Source of the DNA: Rhodoluna limnophila
Lineage (GTDB): Bacteria; Actinomycetota; Actinomycetes; Actinomycetales; Microbacteriaceae
Direction of reading: 5' to 3'
Assembly (NCBI GenBank): GCA_945862155.1
Contig: CAMAXJ010000003.1
Coordinates: 1-64,000 of the forward strand
DNA: 64,000 bases
Shown: piece after piece, positions 18,168 to 26,930 of the stretch
How the letters are laid out: each line of letters begins with the position of its first letter
Position numbering within the stretch: the stretch's first letter is position 1
Made by a program: the position numbers and the translations under genes
Notes under the pieces: generated by a model
What the model was told of the DNA's origin: nothing
The model's database searches: none
The model's input: the letters and a program-made list of their open reading frames with translations, nothing else

Positions 18168-19832
18168 ATGAGCGCGGAAATCAAGGTCTTCAAAAACGCT
18201 TCACTAAAACCTTTCGACCAGCACTCCGATGCGTTTGCCGTTAACGGACAAGACTTAGTTGCCGTTGGCAGCTGGTCGGAACTACAAAATCTTGTCACAA
18301 GCCAATCGCAAGTTATTGACTGCGAGGGCGCAACAGTTATTCCCGGTATTGAGGATTCACACCTGCACGGGTACATGCTTGGAAGGCAGCTTTCGGGTGC
18401 AAACATATCCCCTGAACACTGTGCTGACTTGGCTGCCATTCATCGAAAACTCAAAGAACATGCAAGTTTGAACCCGGGCTGGGTAAGAGGTTTTGGCTGG
18501 GTTAGTGGACTGATCGAAGGAACAGGTCCAAAAGCAACCTTGACCTATACCGAACTTGAAGGCGCTCAAATCAATGAACCAATAATCTTGACCGACTTTA
18601 GTGGCCATCAAGCCTGGTGCAACAAAAAAGCCCTTGATGCTGCTGGCATCACCGCCAACACCGAAGATCCTGCCGGGGGTCAAATTGTTCGAAACAGTCT
18701 CGGAGAACCAACTGGATTACTGCTCGAGTCAGCAGTAAAACTAGTCACTCAAGTTATGCCTCGGCCCTCTCGTAGCGAGCTGACAAATGCTGTGATTCGG
18801 GCAAGGGATATCCTGTTGGCAAATGGCATTACCTCTTATACAGACCCAGGCCTTGGTCCAGGGGCAGCATCGCTTGATGATGGAACCGCATCACTAGAGG
18901 TAATTGATGTCTATAAGCAATTAGCCAAAGATTCGGAATTGAACTTGAGGATTGAGGTCATGTTGCTTTTTGGCGGGCTTGGCGGAACCTCGTTAGCAGA
19001 TGTCACAACAGGCCTCAAGGAGTTTGGTCCACCAGAGATGCGGTCAAAGGGTTATCAAGTCACTGTTTCTCAGCTCAAGGTTTTTGCAGACGGTATACCC
19101 AGGAGCAGGACTTCTTGGATGAGTGAACCCTACGATACTCACACCCATGGATCTCTTACCCTGGCAGGCAGTAACGAGAAGGAGCAGGTTGAAACTCTGA
19201 ACTCTATTTACGCTCACGCCACAACCCAAGGTTGGCAGGTAGGCATCCACGCAACGGGGGATGAGACCATCTCTGCCATAGCCGATGCAGCTGAGCAAAA
19301 CCCTGCAGCAAGCAAGCTTAGAAACTACGTGATTCATGCAGATCTAGTGAAGTCTGAGGATATGATTCGACTTGGAAATTCTGGGGTTTGTGTCAACGTT
19401 CAACCAGGTATCCGTCGCATGGTTGGCCGGGCTGTCGAGCCAATAATTGGCCGAGAAAGAACTATGCGAAGGCTTCGACTAAGAGAAATGAAAGAAGCCG
19501 GGATAAATCTGGCCCTTTCCAGCGATGCTCCGGTAACTCCAGCTGATTGGAGAGTGATTTTCGCATCCGCGGTAGATAGAGGATTCATCACCGAGCCTGA
19601 TTTTGATGATGGCCAGGGCTTGAGTGCGCTGGAAGCGATGCATGCGCTGACCACCACCGCTGCTTATCAAAGCCACTCTGAACAGTGGAGGGGATCAATG
19701 ACACCTGGGAAGGTAGCCGATTTTGTAGTTTTAGACCGGTTGGTGGACTGGGACGGCGACCCCTGGCAGGTTACTAAAGCAAAGCCACGCGCTGTGTTTG
19801 TTGGTGGCAAGCTAGTGCACGGAGGTATTTGA
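18168..19832 (+). CDS. Amidohydrolase family protein (YtcJ-like)
   Basis: A 554-residue metal-dependent hydrolase of the amidohydrolase-3/YtcJ group. The HxH metal motif lies at His65/His67 (DSHLHG), a GIHATGD histidine follows, and the catalytic Asp lies in LSSDAPVTPADW. YtcJ-like proteins hydrolyse amide or related C-N bonds, but the substrate cannot be told from sequence. The gene sits one base after the ABC ATPase and 4 nt before the sulfatase, so it probably acts on the imported compound. Confidence 0.88.
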   Translation: MSAEIKVFKNASLKPFDQHSDAFAVNGQDLVAVGSWSELQNLVTSQSQVIDCEGATVIPGIEDSHLHGYMLGRQLSGANISPEHCADLAAIHRKLKEHASLNPGWVRGFGWVSGLIEGTGPKATLTYTELEGAQINEPIILTDFSGHQAWCNKKALDAAGITANTEDPAGGQIVRNSLGEPTGLLLESAVKLVTQVMPRPSRSELTNAVIRARDILLANGITSYTDPGLGPGAASLDDGTASLEVIDVYKQLAKDSELNLRIEVMLLFGGLGGTSLADVTTGLKEFGPPEMRSKGYQVTVSQLKVFADGIPRSRTSWMSEPYDTHTHGSLTLAGSNEKEQVETLNSIYAHATTQGWQVGIHATGDETISAIADAAEQNPAASKLRNYVIHADLVKSEDMIRLGNSGVCVNVQPGIRRMVGRAVEPIIGRERTMRRLRLREMKEAGINLALSSDAPVTPADWRVIFASAVDRGFITEPDFDDGQGLSALEAMHALTTTAAYQSHSEQWRGSMTPGKVADFVVLDRLVDWDGDPWQVTKAKPRAVFVGGKLVHGGI

Positions 19833-19836
19833 GATC

Positions 19837-21405
19837 ATGGCTGAGAAAAGACCTAACATCATTGTCATCATCGCTGATCAATTCAGGCATGACATGTTCT
19901 CCTACGCTGATGGGCCATTTAAGGTAAATACCCCTAACATCGACAAGCTAGCCAAAAAAGGCGTGATGTTTACAAACGCCTACTCCGCTAATCCAACCTG
20001 TATGCCAAACCGAGCATCAATTGCTACCGGACGCTGGCCATCTGTTCACGGAACTAGAACCAACGGCGTCACCTTTGATCAGAATGCCGAAACTTTCATG
20101 CGTACTCTGCGTCGAAGTGGCTACAAAAACTACGCCATCGGAAAGCTTCACCACCAAAGCATGGGTTGGGCTTGGGAAGATTACCAAATCGATGAAATGC
20201 GATTGAGAAATCCCGAGGTTCTTGAAAAGATTCGGGATTCGATTACCCGCGGTGAAGGAGATTGGCAATCCTGGGAGGATGCCGCCAGGCATCGCAAAGA
20301 ATACTTATCAATGCCGAAGGACTATTACGGCTACGACCACGTTGACTTGGTTGTCGGTCATGGCGATAATCCGTCGGGACATTTTCACCATTGGGCCAGG
20401 TCCAAAGGCGTCAGCATAGATGATCTTGCCGGTTGGAAAAATTCCACTGAGCGTAGTGAAACGGTGGAAGATGTTTACATCAGCGAAGTACCAGCAGAGC
20501 TTCACCCGAATGCATTCATCGTAGAAAAGTTCCGCGAACGACTTACTGAACTAAAGAACGAAACTGATCCATTTTTGTTCTTCATTTCATTTCCTGACCC
20601 TCACCATCCTTTTGCTCCGCCAAAGAGCTGGTTCGACAAATGGCGGCAGAGCGATGTGGAAATTCCTGCCAATTTCTTCAGTCACGCTTCAAACTCCCCA
20701 GCTCACATTGAGGCTATGTATGGCGCATCAGGTAAGCAGAACATTGATTCGACCATGACCTGGGCCCCCACCCAGAATCAGATGGAAGATGTGTTGAAGG
20801 CTCAATTTGCTCAAATCGAGTTCATGGACAATGCGCTCGGGGAGATACTCTCCTCCCTTGAGGCTTCAGGAAAAGGTGATGACACCTACGTGATTTTCTC
20901 GGGTGATCATGGCGATCTAATGGGCGAGCACGGTCTAATGCTCAAGCACTTTGTTCACTTTGATGCCGTCACGCGTGTGCCTCTGATTATCACGGGCCCC
21001 GGCATCGAACCTCAGAAGGACACCAGATTGGTTTCCAGCGTGGACATCGCTCCGACTGTTATTGAGTTGGCTTCGGCGGAAAAGTATCGAGGCATCCAGG
21101 GACGAGATTTGCTTTCAGATCACACCAGCTGGCGAACTGCCCTAGTGATTGAAGAAGATCAGCCTTTTGGAATTGAGGGACTTCCTGGACCGGTAAAGAT
21201 TCGAACACTGGTGACGGAAGATTACCGGTTTACCGTTTACGGAGGCACTGATCAGGCTGAGCTTTACGATCGAAGTAAAGATCAAGGTGACCTTGCAAAC
21301 ATTTATGCAGATGCCACAACCGAGCGCAGCGAAGCCTACGAAAGACTTACTCACGAACTGATCAATCTGACCGAAGAGGGTATTGCCCCAATAGCGGGTG
21401 CTTGA
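19837..21405 (+). CDS. Sulfatase, type I
   Basis: A 522-residue sulfatase hydrolysing sulfate esters. The formylglycine motif C-x-P-x-R is visible as CMPNR at Cys55-Arg59. Metal-binding Asp14 (IADQ) and the SGDHGDLMGEHG segment are also present. There is no signal peptide, so it should act in the cytoplasm after uptake. Activity requires a formylglycine-generating enzyme or radical anSME, which is not in the window. The overall pattern resembles choline-sulfatase/arylsulfatase relatives, without a firm substrate. Confidence 0.92.
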   Translation: MAEKRPNIIVIIADQFRHDMFSYADGPFKVNTPNIDKLAKKGVMFTNAYSANPTCMPNRASIATGRWPSVHGTRTNGVTFDQNAETFMRTLRRSGYKNYAIGKLHHQSMGWAWEDYQIDEMRLRNPEVLEKIRDSITRGEGDWQSWEDAARHRKEYLSMPKDYYGYDHVDLVVGHGDNPSGHFHHWARSKGVSIDDLAGWKNSTERSETVEDVYISEVPAELHPNAFIVEKFRERLTELKNETDPFLFFISFPDPHHPFAPPKSWFDKWRQSDVEIPANFFSHASNSPAHIEAMYGASGKQNIDSTMTWAPTQNQMEDVLKAQFAQIEFMDNALGEILSSLEASGKGDDTYVIFSGDHGDLMGEHGLMLKHFVHFDAVTRVPLIITGPGIEPQKDTRLVSSVDIAPTVIELASAEKYRGIQGRDLLSDHTSWRTALVIEEDQPFGIEGLPGPVKIRTLVTEDYRFTVYGGTDQAELYDRSKDQGDLANIYADATTERSEAYERLTHELINLTEEGIAPIAGA

Positions 21406-22160
21406 TGCTACTTATTGCTATTCCTATTGGTGTGCTAATTGGGATCCTTCTTGGATTGGTTGGATCAGGAGGTTCACTTCTAGGAACTCCACTATTGATC
21501 CTTGTTGGTGGATTCAGCTTCTATGACGCCTCCACCAGCGCACTATTCATTGTTCTGACCTCATCTATAGGGGCGCTGGTGCTGCGGGATAAAAAAGATG
21601 TCTCGCTCCGGTTGATTGTTTGGGCTATTGCCCTTGGAACCCTGGGCACCCCTCTAGGAGTAATGACTAGTCACGCAATTTCCAACGAGCAAGCCAAGAT
21701 AATTCTGGCCTGCTTGCTAGTTGTGGCTGGCTTTCTGGCCTGGAATGGCTTTGGCGGGACGGGAATGAAAGTCGCAGTCCGGAATCAACAGTGGCTCGGC
21801 GCAATTGCTTTTGTTTTTGTGGGCTTTATGACTGGACTTACCGGCATCGGGGGAGGTTACCTTCTTGTCCCCAGCTTGATTTTGATTTACGGACTGGGAT
21901 TTACCAAGGCGGTCACAACCTCTCTGATTGTGGTTGTTTTCAATGCCCTAGCCTCGATCCTGTTCCGGGTAGCCCAGGGGGTGGATTTTTCCACCGATCA
22001 ATGGGTCGGAACCGGGGTCATCGTTGCCTCAGCGCTAGTGGGGAGCTTCCTGGGCTCTTATTTCAGTAAGTTTTTGAACAAATTAGTGGTCCAGAGGGTG
22101 TTTTCGATTTTGCTGTTCGGGCTGGCCGCCGCCTTGATAATCAGGGCCTTTTCGGGCTAG
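21405..22160 (+). CDS. TauE/SafE family sulfite/anion exporter
   Basis: A 251-residue membrane protein with about eight hydrophobic segments and the family's internally repeated glycine-rich motifs (LVGSGGSLLGTPLL and LTGIGGGYLLVPSL). TauE/SafE proteins export sulfite, sulfoacetate or related anions. The ATG at 21405 overlaps the sulfatase stop (TGATG), implying coupling and removal of a sulfur oxyanion by-product. Last gene of the operon. Confidence 0.88.
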   Translation: MLLIAIPIGVLIGILLGLVGSGGSLLGTPLLILVGGFSFYDASTSALFIVLTSSIGALVLRDKKDVSLRLIVWAIALGTLGTPLGVMTSHAISNEQAKIILACLLVVAGFLAWNGFGGTGMKVAVRNQQWLGAIAFVFVGFMTGLTGIGGGYLLVPSLILIYGLGFTKAVTTSLIVVVFNALASILFRVAQGVDFSTDQWVGTGVIVASALVGSFLGSYFSKFLNKLVVQRVFSILLFGLAAALIIRAFSG

Positions 22161-22184
22161 AAATACTGGACTAGCCAAGTAGAA

Positions 22185-22244
22185 GGGTTTTGGATAGACT
22201 CGGAGACTGGTGTTTCCTCCAAAATCCTGGTCAACAAAATGACC
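22185..22244 (+). ncRNA. Two consecutive hairpins upstream of infA
   Basis: GGGTTTTGGA (22185-22194) pairs with TCCAAAATCC (22218-22227) over 10 bp with one G-U pair, around a 23-nt loop. Two bases later GGTCA (22229-22233) pairs with TGACC (22240-22244). No T-run follows. The element begins 25 nt after the TauE stop, so it is either the 3' end of that operon or part of the infA leader. Confidence 0.45.
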
Positions 22245-22288
22245 TGATTTGGAGCGCTACCAATCCAACGAATTAGATAAGTGAGGCT

Positions 22289-22510
22289 ATGGCCAACAAA
22301 GACGGCGTCATTGAGATTGAGGGCTCGGTGGTTGAAGCTCTACCGAACGCAATGTTTCGAGTCGAGTTGACCAACGGACACAAAGTCTTAGCGCACATCT
22401 CCGGAAAAATGCGACAGCACTACATTCGTATTCTTCCTGAGGACAAAGTCATTGTTGAACTAAGCACTTACGACCTCACCAGAGGTCGAATCATTTATCG
22501 CTACAAGTAA
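22289..22510 (+). CDS. infA: Translation initiation factor IF-1
   Basis: A 73-residue OB-fold protein matching IF-1 in full, from [17 protein letters not shown] to the RGRIIYRYK end. It binds the ribosomal A site during initiation. The ATG follows GTGAGG. It heads a short unit with rpmJ 38 bp downstream. Confidence 0.98.
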   Translation: MANKDGVIEIEGSVVEALPNAMFRVELTNGHKVLAHISGKMRQHYIRILPEDKVIVELSTYDLTRGRIIYRYK

Positions 22511-22548
22511 ATCGGTTTTGTAAAAAGCCCTGAAGAAAAGTAAGAGAC

Positions 22549-22662
22549 ATGAAGGTTAACCCAAGCGTCAAGAAGATCTGCGACAAGTGCAAGGTTATTC
22601 GTCGCCACGGTCGCGTCATGATCATCTGCGATAACCCTCGCCACAAACAGCGACAGGGCTAA
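22549..22662 (+). CDS. rpmJ: 50S ribosomal protein L36
   Basis: A 37-residue gene. The protein starts [20 protein letters not shown] and ends NPRHKQRQG, with the zinc ligands Cys11, Cys14, Cys27 and His32 of the zinc-binding L36 form. Its usual place between infA and rpsM supports the call. Confidence 0.97.
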   Translation: MKVNPSVKKICDKCKVIRRHGRVMIICDNPRHKQRQG

Positions 22663-22720
22663 GGCACCACCGGCAACACCACAACTGAATATCTTCAATA
22701 GTTTTCCAAACAGTTAGAAA

Positions 22721-22775
22721 TAGCTGGTACCTCCGGAGAAGGCCGGAGCCTAAAGAAATTTAGGGCGGGAAGCTA
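22721..22775 (+). ncRNA. Three-way-junction-like leader of rpsM
   Basis: A short outer helix, TAGCT (22721-22725) with AGCTA (22771-22775), encloses two adjacent hairpins. The first is CTCCGG (22731-22736) with CCGGAG (22743-22748). The second is CCTAAA (22749-22754) with TTTAGG (22759-22764) around a GAAA tetraloop. It ends 31 nt before the rpsM start. The layout suggests a folded regulatory leader for the rpsM-rpsK-rpoA unit. Confidence 0.5.
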
Positions 22776-22806
22776 CAGACCTTCTAAACAAGCAGGAGTA
22801 ATCCAA

Positions 22807-23184
22807 ATGGCAAGAATTGCCGGCGTTGACATTCCACGCGACAAGCGTGTTGAAATCGCCCTAACCTACATCTACGGAATTGGTCGCACTCGTTCGATCA
22901 AGACACTAGAAGACACCAAGATCGACAAGAACATCCGCGTCAAGGATCTATCTGACGAACAGCTTGTTGCGCTTCGTGATCACATCGAAGGTACCTACAA
23001 AACCGAAGGTGAGCTACGTCGTGACGTAGCCGCAGATATCCGCCGCAAGGTTGAAATCGGTAGCTACCAGGGAATCCGTCACCGTAAGGGACTTCCAGTC
23101 CACGGTCAAAGAACCAAGACCAACGCTCGTACTCGTAAGGGACCAAAGCGCACCGTAGCCGGCAAGAAAAAGGCCGCTCGCTAA
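22807..23184 (+). CDS. rpsM: 30S ribosomal protein S13
   Basis: A 125-residue S13 in the 30S head, contacting the P-site tRNA and S19. The [20 protein letters not shown] start and the basic C-terminus with [15 protein letters not shown] are typical. A CAGGAG ribosome-binding site precedes the ATG. Confidence 0.98.
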   Translation: MARIAGVDIPRDKRVEIALTYIYGIGRTRSIKTLEDTKIDKNIRVKDLSDEQLVALRDHIEGTYKTEGELRRDVAADIRRKVEIGSYQGIRHRKGLPVHGQRTKTNARTRKGPKRTVAGKKKAAR

Positions 23185-23214
23185 GCGGGTCGGATTAGGA
23201 CTTAGGAGAAAATC

Positions 23215-23673
23215 ATGGCAGCAGCGAAGACAGCGGCAAAGACCGCAACCAAGACCGCGGCAAAGACCGCAACCAAGACCCCAGCAAAGGGCGCAGCCCG
23301 CAAGCCTCGTCGTAAAGAGAAAAAGAGCGTTCCAGTTGGACAAGCTCACATCAAGTCGACTTTTAACAACACCATCATCTCGATCACTGACCCATCCGGT
23401 GCAGTTATCTCCTGGTCATCATCAGGCGATGTTGGTTTCAAGGGTTCACGTAAGTCAACTCCTTTCGCAGCTCAGCTGGCAGCAGAATCTGCAGCCAAGA
23501 AGGCTCAGGAGCACGGACTCAAGAAGGTTGACGTATTCGTTAAGGGACCAGGCTCTGGTCGCGAGACAGCAATTCGTTCCCTTCAGGCAGCAGGATTAGA
23601 GGTTGGCTCAATTTCCGATGTGACCCCACAGGCTCACAACGGTTGCCGACCTCCAAAGCGCCGCCGCGTCTAA
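23215..23673 (+). CDS. rpsK: 30S ribosomal protein S11 with repetitive basic N-terminus
   Basis: A 152-residue S11, located on the platform near the mRNA exit. The core from about residue 38 ([19 protein letters not shown]) to the end ([13 protein letters not shown]-like terminus) is canonical. The first 37 residues are AKTA/ATKT repeats encoded by a 24-bp tandem duplication. The next gene is rpoA; the rpsD gene often present here is absent. Confidence 0.97.
   Translation: MAAAKTAAKTATKTAAKTATKTPAKGAARKPRRKEKKSVPVGQAHIKSTFNNTIISITDPSGAVISWSSSGDVGFKGSRKSTPFAAQLAAESAAKKAQEHGLKKVDVFVKGPGSGRETAIRSLQAAGLEVGSISDVTPQAHNGCRPPKRRRV
23233..23280 (+). repeat. Two tandem 24-bp repeats at the start of rpsK
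   Basis: Two identical 24-bp units start at 23233 and 23257 and each encodes AAKTATKT. They build most of the basic N-terminal extension of S11. Confidence 0.92.
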
Positions 23674-23704
23674 TTTTCAAAAGCTTTACTTCCATAGCAA
23701 CAAA

Positions 23705-23726
23705 CTGCCAAGTGGCCACTTGGCAG
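23705..23726. promoter_or_regulatory. Perfect 22-bp palindrome between rpsK and rpoA
   Basis: CTGCCAAGTGG at 23705-23715 is followed at once by its exact reverse complement to 23726. As RNA it would form a 9-bp stem with a GGCC loop. No T-run follows, so it is not a classical terminator. It lies 55 nt before the rpoA start and could be a processing site, a partial attenuator or a protein-binding site. Confidence 0.55.
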
Positions 23727-23780
23727 CCTAAACAAATGAGCGTCAAATAGCGGATGCTCAGCTGAAAGGAACCAACGCAA

Positions 23781-24776
23781 GTGCTAATTGCTCAGCGCCC
23801 CACACTAAACGAAGAAGTGCTTTCTCCGAGCCGTTCCAGGTTTGCTCTTGAGCCCCTAGAGCCAGGTTTCGGTTACACCCTTGGAAACTCACTACGTCGC
23901 ACCTTGCTCTCATCTATCCCGGGAGCAGCTGTCACCAACATCAGAATTGATGGCGTTAGCCATGAGTTCTCAACTGTTGATGCAGTCAAGGAAGACGTAA
24001 CCGAGATCATCTTGAACATCAAGGAACTTGTTGTCTCATCCGAGAACGACGCTCCAGTTGTTGCTCACCTAAAGAAGGCAACTGCCGGAGTCGTCACAGC
24101 AGCTGACATCCAGGCTCCTGCCGGTGTTGAGATCCACAACCCAGAGCTAGTTATCGCAACTCTGACCGGTAAGGGCAAGTTCGAAGTTGAGCTAATCATT
24201 GAGCGTGGCCGTGGCTACGTTCAGGCTTCTCAGAACCGAAACCCAGACTCCGATCCAGGTGTTATCCCAATCGACTCGATCTACTCACCTGTACTAAAGG
24301 TGTCTTACCGCGTTGAGGCTACCCGTGCGGGAGAATTCACCAACTTCGACAAGCTAATTGTTGATGTTGAGACCAAGTCTTCAATGAGCCCGCGCGATGC
24401 AGTTGCATCAGCTGGTTCAACCCTGGTTGAACTATTCGGTCTAGCTCGTGAGCTAAACGAAGCAGCCGAGGGTATCGAGATTGGCCCAGCCCCAGTTGAG
24501 GCTGCACTTTCTCCAGAGCTAGCACTCCCAATTGAGGAGCTGGACCTAACCGTTCGTTCTTACAACTGCCTAAAGCGCGAAGGCATCAACACTGTTGCCG
24601 AGCTAATCGGGCTAACCGAAGAGCAGCTAATGAACATCAGAAACTTCGGATCCAAGTCAGTCGACGAAGTTCGCGACAAGCTAGTTTCCATGGGCTTGAG
24701 CTTCAAGGAGTCAGCACCTGGCTTTGACGCTGCTTACTTCAGCTCAACTTACGAAGAAGAGGACGACCAGGTCTAG
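23781..24776 (+). CDS. rpoA: RNA polymerase subunit alpha
   Basis: A 331-residue alpha subunit. The N-terminal dimerisation domain (about 1-230) contains [20 protein letters not shown]. The C-terminal domain (about 250-320) contains the helix-hairpin-helix region [17 protein letters not shown], which contacts UP elements and activators. The start is GTG at 23781 after AAAGGA. rplQ follows 36 bp downstream. Confidence 0.98.
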   Translation: MLIAQRPTLNEEVLSPSRSRFALEPLEPGFGYTLGNSLRRTLLSSIPGAAVTNIRIDGVSHEFSTVDAVKEDVTEIILNIKELVVSSENDAPVVAHLKKATAGVVTAADIQAPAGVEIHNPELVIATLTGKGKFEVELIIERGRGYVQASQNRNPDSDPGVIPIDSIYSPVLKVSYRVEATRAGEFTNFDKLIVDVETKSSMSPRDAVASAGSTLVELFGLARELNEAAEGIEIGPAPVEAALSPELALPIEELDLTVRSYNCLKREGINTVAELIGLTEEQLMNIRNFGSKSVDEVRDKLVSMGLSFKESAPGFDAAYFSSTYEEEDDQV

Positions 24777-24812
24777 TACCTGAGTCCCAAGAAACACTAG
24801 AGGAGAAACAAA

Positions 24813-25451
24813 ATGCCTACCCCAACCAAGGGCCCACGTCTCGGTGGCGGACCAGCCCATGAGCGCATGCTGCTTAACAACATGGCTCGTTCGCTGTTTA
24901 TAAACAAGTCGATCACCACAACCGAGACCAAGGCAAAGCGCCTTCGTCCAGTTGCCGAGCGTCTAGTAACCTTCGCAAAGCGTGGTGACCTGCACTCTCG
25001 TCGTCGAGTAATGCAGTCGATCACTGACAAAAACGTAGTTCACGAGCTATTCGTGAACATCGCACCCCTAGTAGCAGAACGCCAGGGCGGGTATACCCGC
25101 ATAACCAAGCTTGGTTTCCGCAAGGGTGACAACGCTCCAATGGCGGTTGTCGAATTGGTGTTGGACCCAGTCCAGGCCAAGAAGATGAACAAAAAGCCAA
25201 AGCTCGAAAACGCTGTTAAGGCAGCGCCTAAGGCTGCAGCTCCGCTCGAGGAAGCAGTAGTAGAGACATCGGTTGAAGAAGTTGCAGTTGAAACTGCAGC
25301 ACCTGAAGCTGTTGTCGAAGCACCGGCTGAGGCACCAGTTGCCGAAGCTGAAGCAACCGAGGTAGTAGCAGAAGCACCAGCAGCCGAAGAAGCTCCTGTT
25401 GCCGAAGCTGCCGCCGAAGAAGCACCTGCTTCTGAAGAAGAGAGCAAGTAG
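24813..25451 (+). CDS. rplQ: 50S ribosomal protein L17 with acidic tail
   Basis: Residues 1 to about 122 are a full L17 ([20 protein letters not shown]). The remaining 90 residues are a low-complexity tail of Ala, Glu and Val with EAPVAEA-type repeats, strongly acidic in contrast to the basic tails of L15, L29 and S11. L17 lies near the tunnel exit. truA follows 9 nt later. Confidence 0.97.
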   Translation: MPTPTKGPRLGGGPAHERMLLNNMARSLFINKSITTTETKAKRLRPVAERLVTFAKRGDLHSRRRVMQSITDKNVVHELFVNIAPLVAERQGGYTRITKLGFRKGDNAPMAVVELVLDPVQAKKMNKKPKLENAVKAAPKAAAPLEEAVVETSVEEVAVETAAPEAVVEAPAEAPVAEAEATEVVAEAPAAEEAPVAEAAAEEAPASEEESK

Positions 25452-25460
25452 TACCGAGCA

Positions 25461-26327
25461 ATGACAAAACCCGTTGACCAAAAGGTCGACGGGTTTAGTC
25501 GTTACCGGATCGACTTTGGCTACGACGGAACCGACTTCGCCGGCTTTGCCAAACAGCCTGGGCTCCGAACTGTTCAATCAGAGCTAGTAAAAGCTTTAGA
25601 GGTTATCTTCGGCAAAGACAATAAAGACTTTTCTTTGAGAGTTGCCGGTCGAACCGATGCGGGTGTTCACGCCCAGCATCAAGTGGTTCATGTTGATTTA
25701 TCTCCAACCCAGCTAAAGCGCATCGGTAGAAACCCAGATGTTGCAAGTAGGGTCAATACCGCGCTGCCTCAGGATATTCGTTTGTTCAGCTTCGAAAAAG
25801 CCCCAGCCGGATTTGATGCCAGGTACTCGGCTATTTACCGTCGCTACCGCTACAAGATCGCCGATCACGCTAGCTTTTTGGATCCGCTGTCAGTTCGCTA
25901 TGTTCTAAAGCTCAAGGTCGATCTTGATCTAAAGCTTATGCGTCAAGCCGCCAAGCAAATGGTGGGCTTGCATGATTTTGGGGCATTCTGCAAACCTCGA
26001 GCAGGCGCAACTACCATCCGAAACTTGAGATACATTCGAATTACAAGAAACCGCAAGGCTGGCAACATTGTGGAGATCGAACTCAAGGGCGATGCCTTTT
26101 GCCACAACATGGTTCGCTCTTTAACCGGAGCACTGGTTGCCGTGGCTAGGGGACGAGCCAGTGTTCAGGACGTAAAAGATCGACTCAAATCTGCTAACCG
26201 GACAGGGTCCTTCAAGGTGCTCGGGGGGCGTGGCTTGAGCTTGATTGAGGTGGGCTATCCGAGGGATGCCAAGCTGGCCGAACAGGCCGAAAAAGCCCGT
26301 AAATTGCGGTCTCTGGACGAAAATTAG
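25461..26327 (+). CDS. truA: tRNA pseudouridine(38-40) synthase
   Basis: A 288-residue TruA that isomerises uridines 38-40 in the anticodon arm. The catalytic Asp66 lies in the AGRTDAGVHA motif; FGYDGTDFAGFAKQ and GLHDFGAFCK are also typical. The rplQ-truA pairing is widespread. The first 13 residues form a short extra N-terminus. Confidence 0.97.
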   Translation: MTKPVDQKVDGFSRYRIDFGYDGTDFAGFAKQPGLRTVQSELVKALEVIFGKDNKDFSLRVAGRTDAGVHAQHQVVHVDLSPTQLKRIGRNPDVASRVNTALPQDIRLFSFEKAPAGFDARYSAIYRRYRYKIADHASFLDPLSVRYVLKLKVDLDLKLMRQAAKQMVGLHDFGAFCKPRAGATTIRNLRYIRITRNRKAGNIVEIELKGDAFCHNMVRSLTGALVAVARGRASVQDVKDRLKSANRTGSFKVLGGRGLSLIEVGYPRDAKLAEQAEKARKLRSLDEN

Positions 26328-26330
26328 GGT

Positions 26331-26360
26331 TTGACCGTACCGCCTGGCAGGGGCTAAACT
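26331..26360 (+). promoter_or_regulatory. Promoter of the rplM-rpsI operon
   Basis: A TTGACC -35 box at 26331-26336 and a TAAACT -10 box at 26355-26360 are separated by 18 bp, close to the sigma-A consensus. Immediately downstream TGGAATCT (26361-26368) and AGATTCCA (26390-26397) form an 8-bp inverted repeat that spans the expected start point. Confidence 0.65.
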
Positions 26361-26452
26361 TGGAATCTGTTGCGGGTCTTAGGGCCCCTAGATTCCAGGG
26401 TTCAGATTCTGGTTGAACACATTCGACTCAAGAAAAAGTAAGGCAAATTAGC

Positions 26453-26896
26453 GTGCGTACGTATTCACCAAAGGCTCACGAGCTAGATAACAAGTGGTTA
26501 GTCATTGACGCCACCGATGTAGTCCTAGGCCGTTTGGCAAGCCAGGCAGCAACGCTGCTACGCGGCAAGCACAAGCCAACCTTTGCTCCTCACATGGACA
26601 ACGGTGACTTCGTGATTATTGTCAACGCTGAGAAGGTTGCACTTACCGGTTCAAAGCTTTTGCAGAAGAAGGCTTACCGTCACTCCGGTTACCCAGGTGG
26701 ACTAACCGCTACTACTTACGCAGAGCTACTAGAGAAGTCCCCAGAGAAGGCAGTTGAAAAAGCCATCCGCGGAATGATTCCAAAGAACTCTCTAGGTCGC
26801 GACCAGCTTGCAAAGCTAAAGGTCTACAAGGGCGCAGAACACCCACACGCAAGCCAGAAGCCAACCAAATTTGTAATTGATCAGGTAGCCCAGTAA
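26453..26896 (+). CDS. rplM: 50S ribosomal protein L13
   Basis: A 147-residue L13, an early 50S assembly protein. The start is GTG at 26453, giving [15 protein letters not shown], preceded by [23 protein letters not shown]-type and [11 protein letters not shown] segments are intact. It forms an operon with rpsI, 34 bp downstream. Confidence 0.98.
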   Translation: MRTYSPKAHELDNKWLVIDATDVVLGRLASQAATLLRGKHKPTFAPHMDNGDFVIIVNAEKVALTGSKLLQKKAYRHSGYPGGLTATTYAELLEKSPEKAVEKAIRGMIPKNSLGRDQLAKLKVYKGAEHPHASQKPTKFVIDQVAQ

Positions 26897-26930
26897 TAAC
26901 TGGCGCAAATAAAGAAACTAGAGGAATACC

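Noticed and set aside
25040-25577. Long antisense open frames opposite the rplQ tail
   Set aside because: They arise from the GAA/GCA-rich tail codons in the opposite strand, and the translated products have no recognisable domains.
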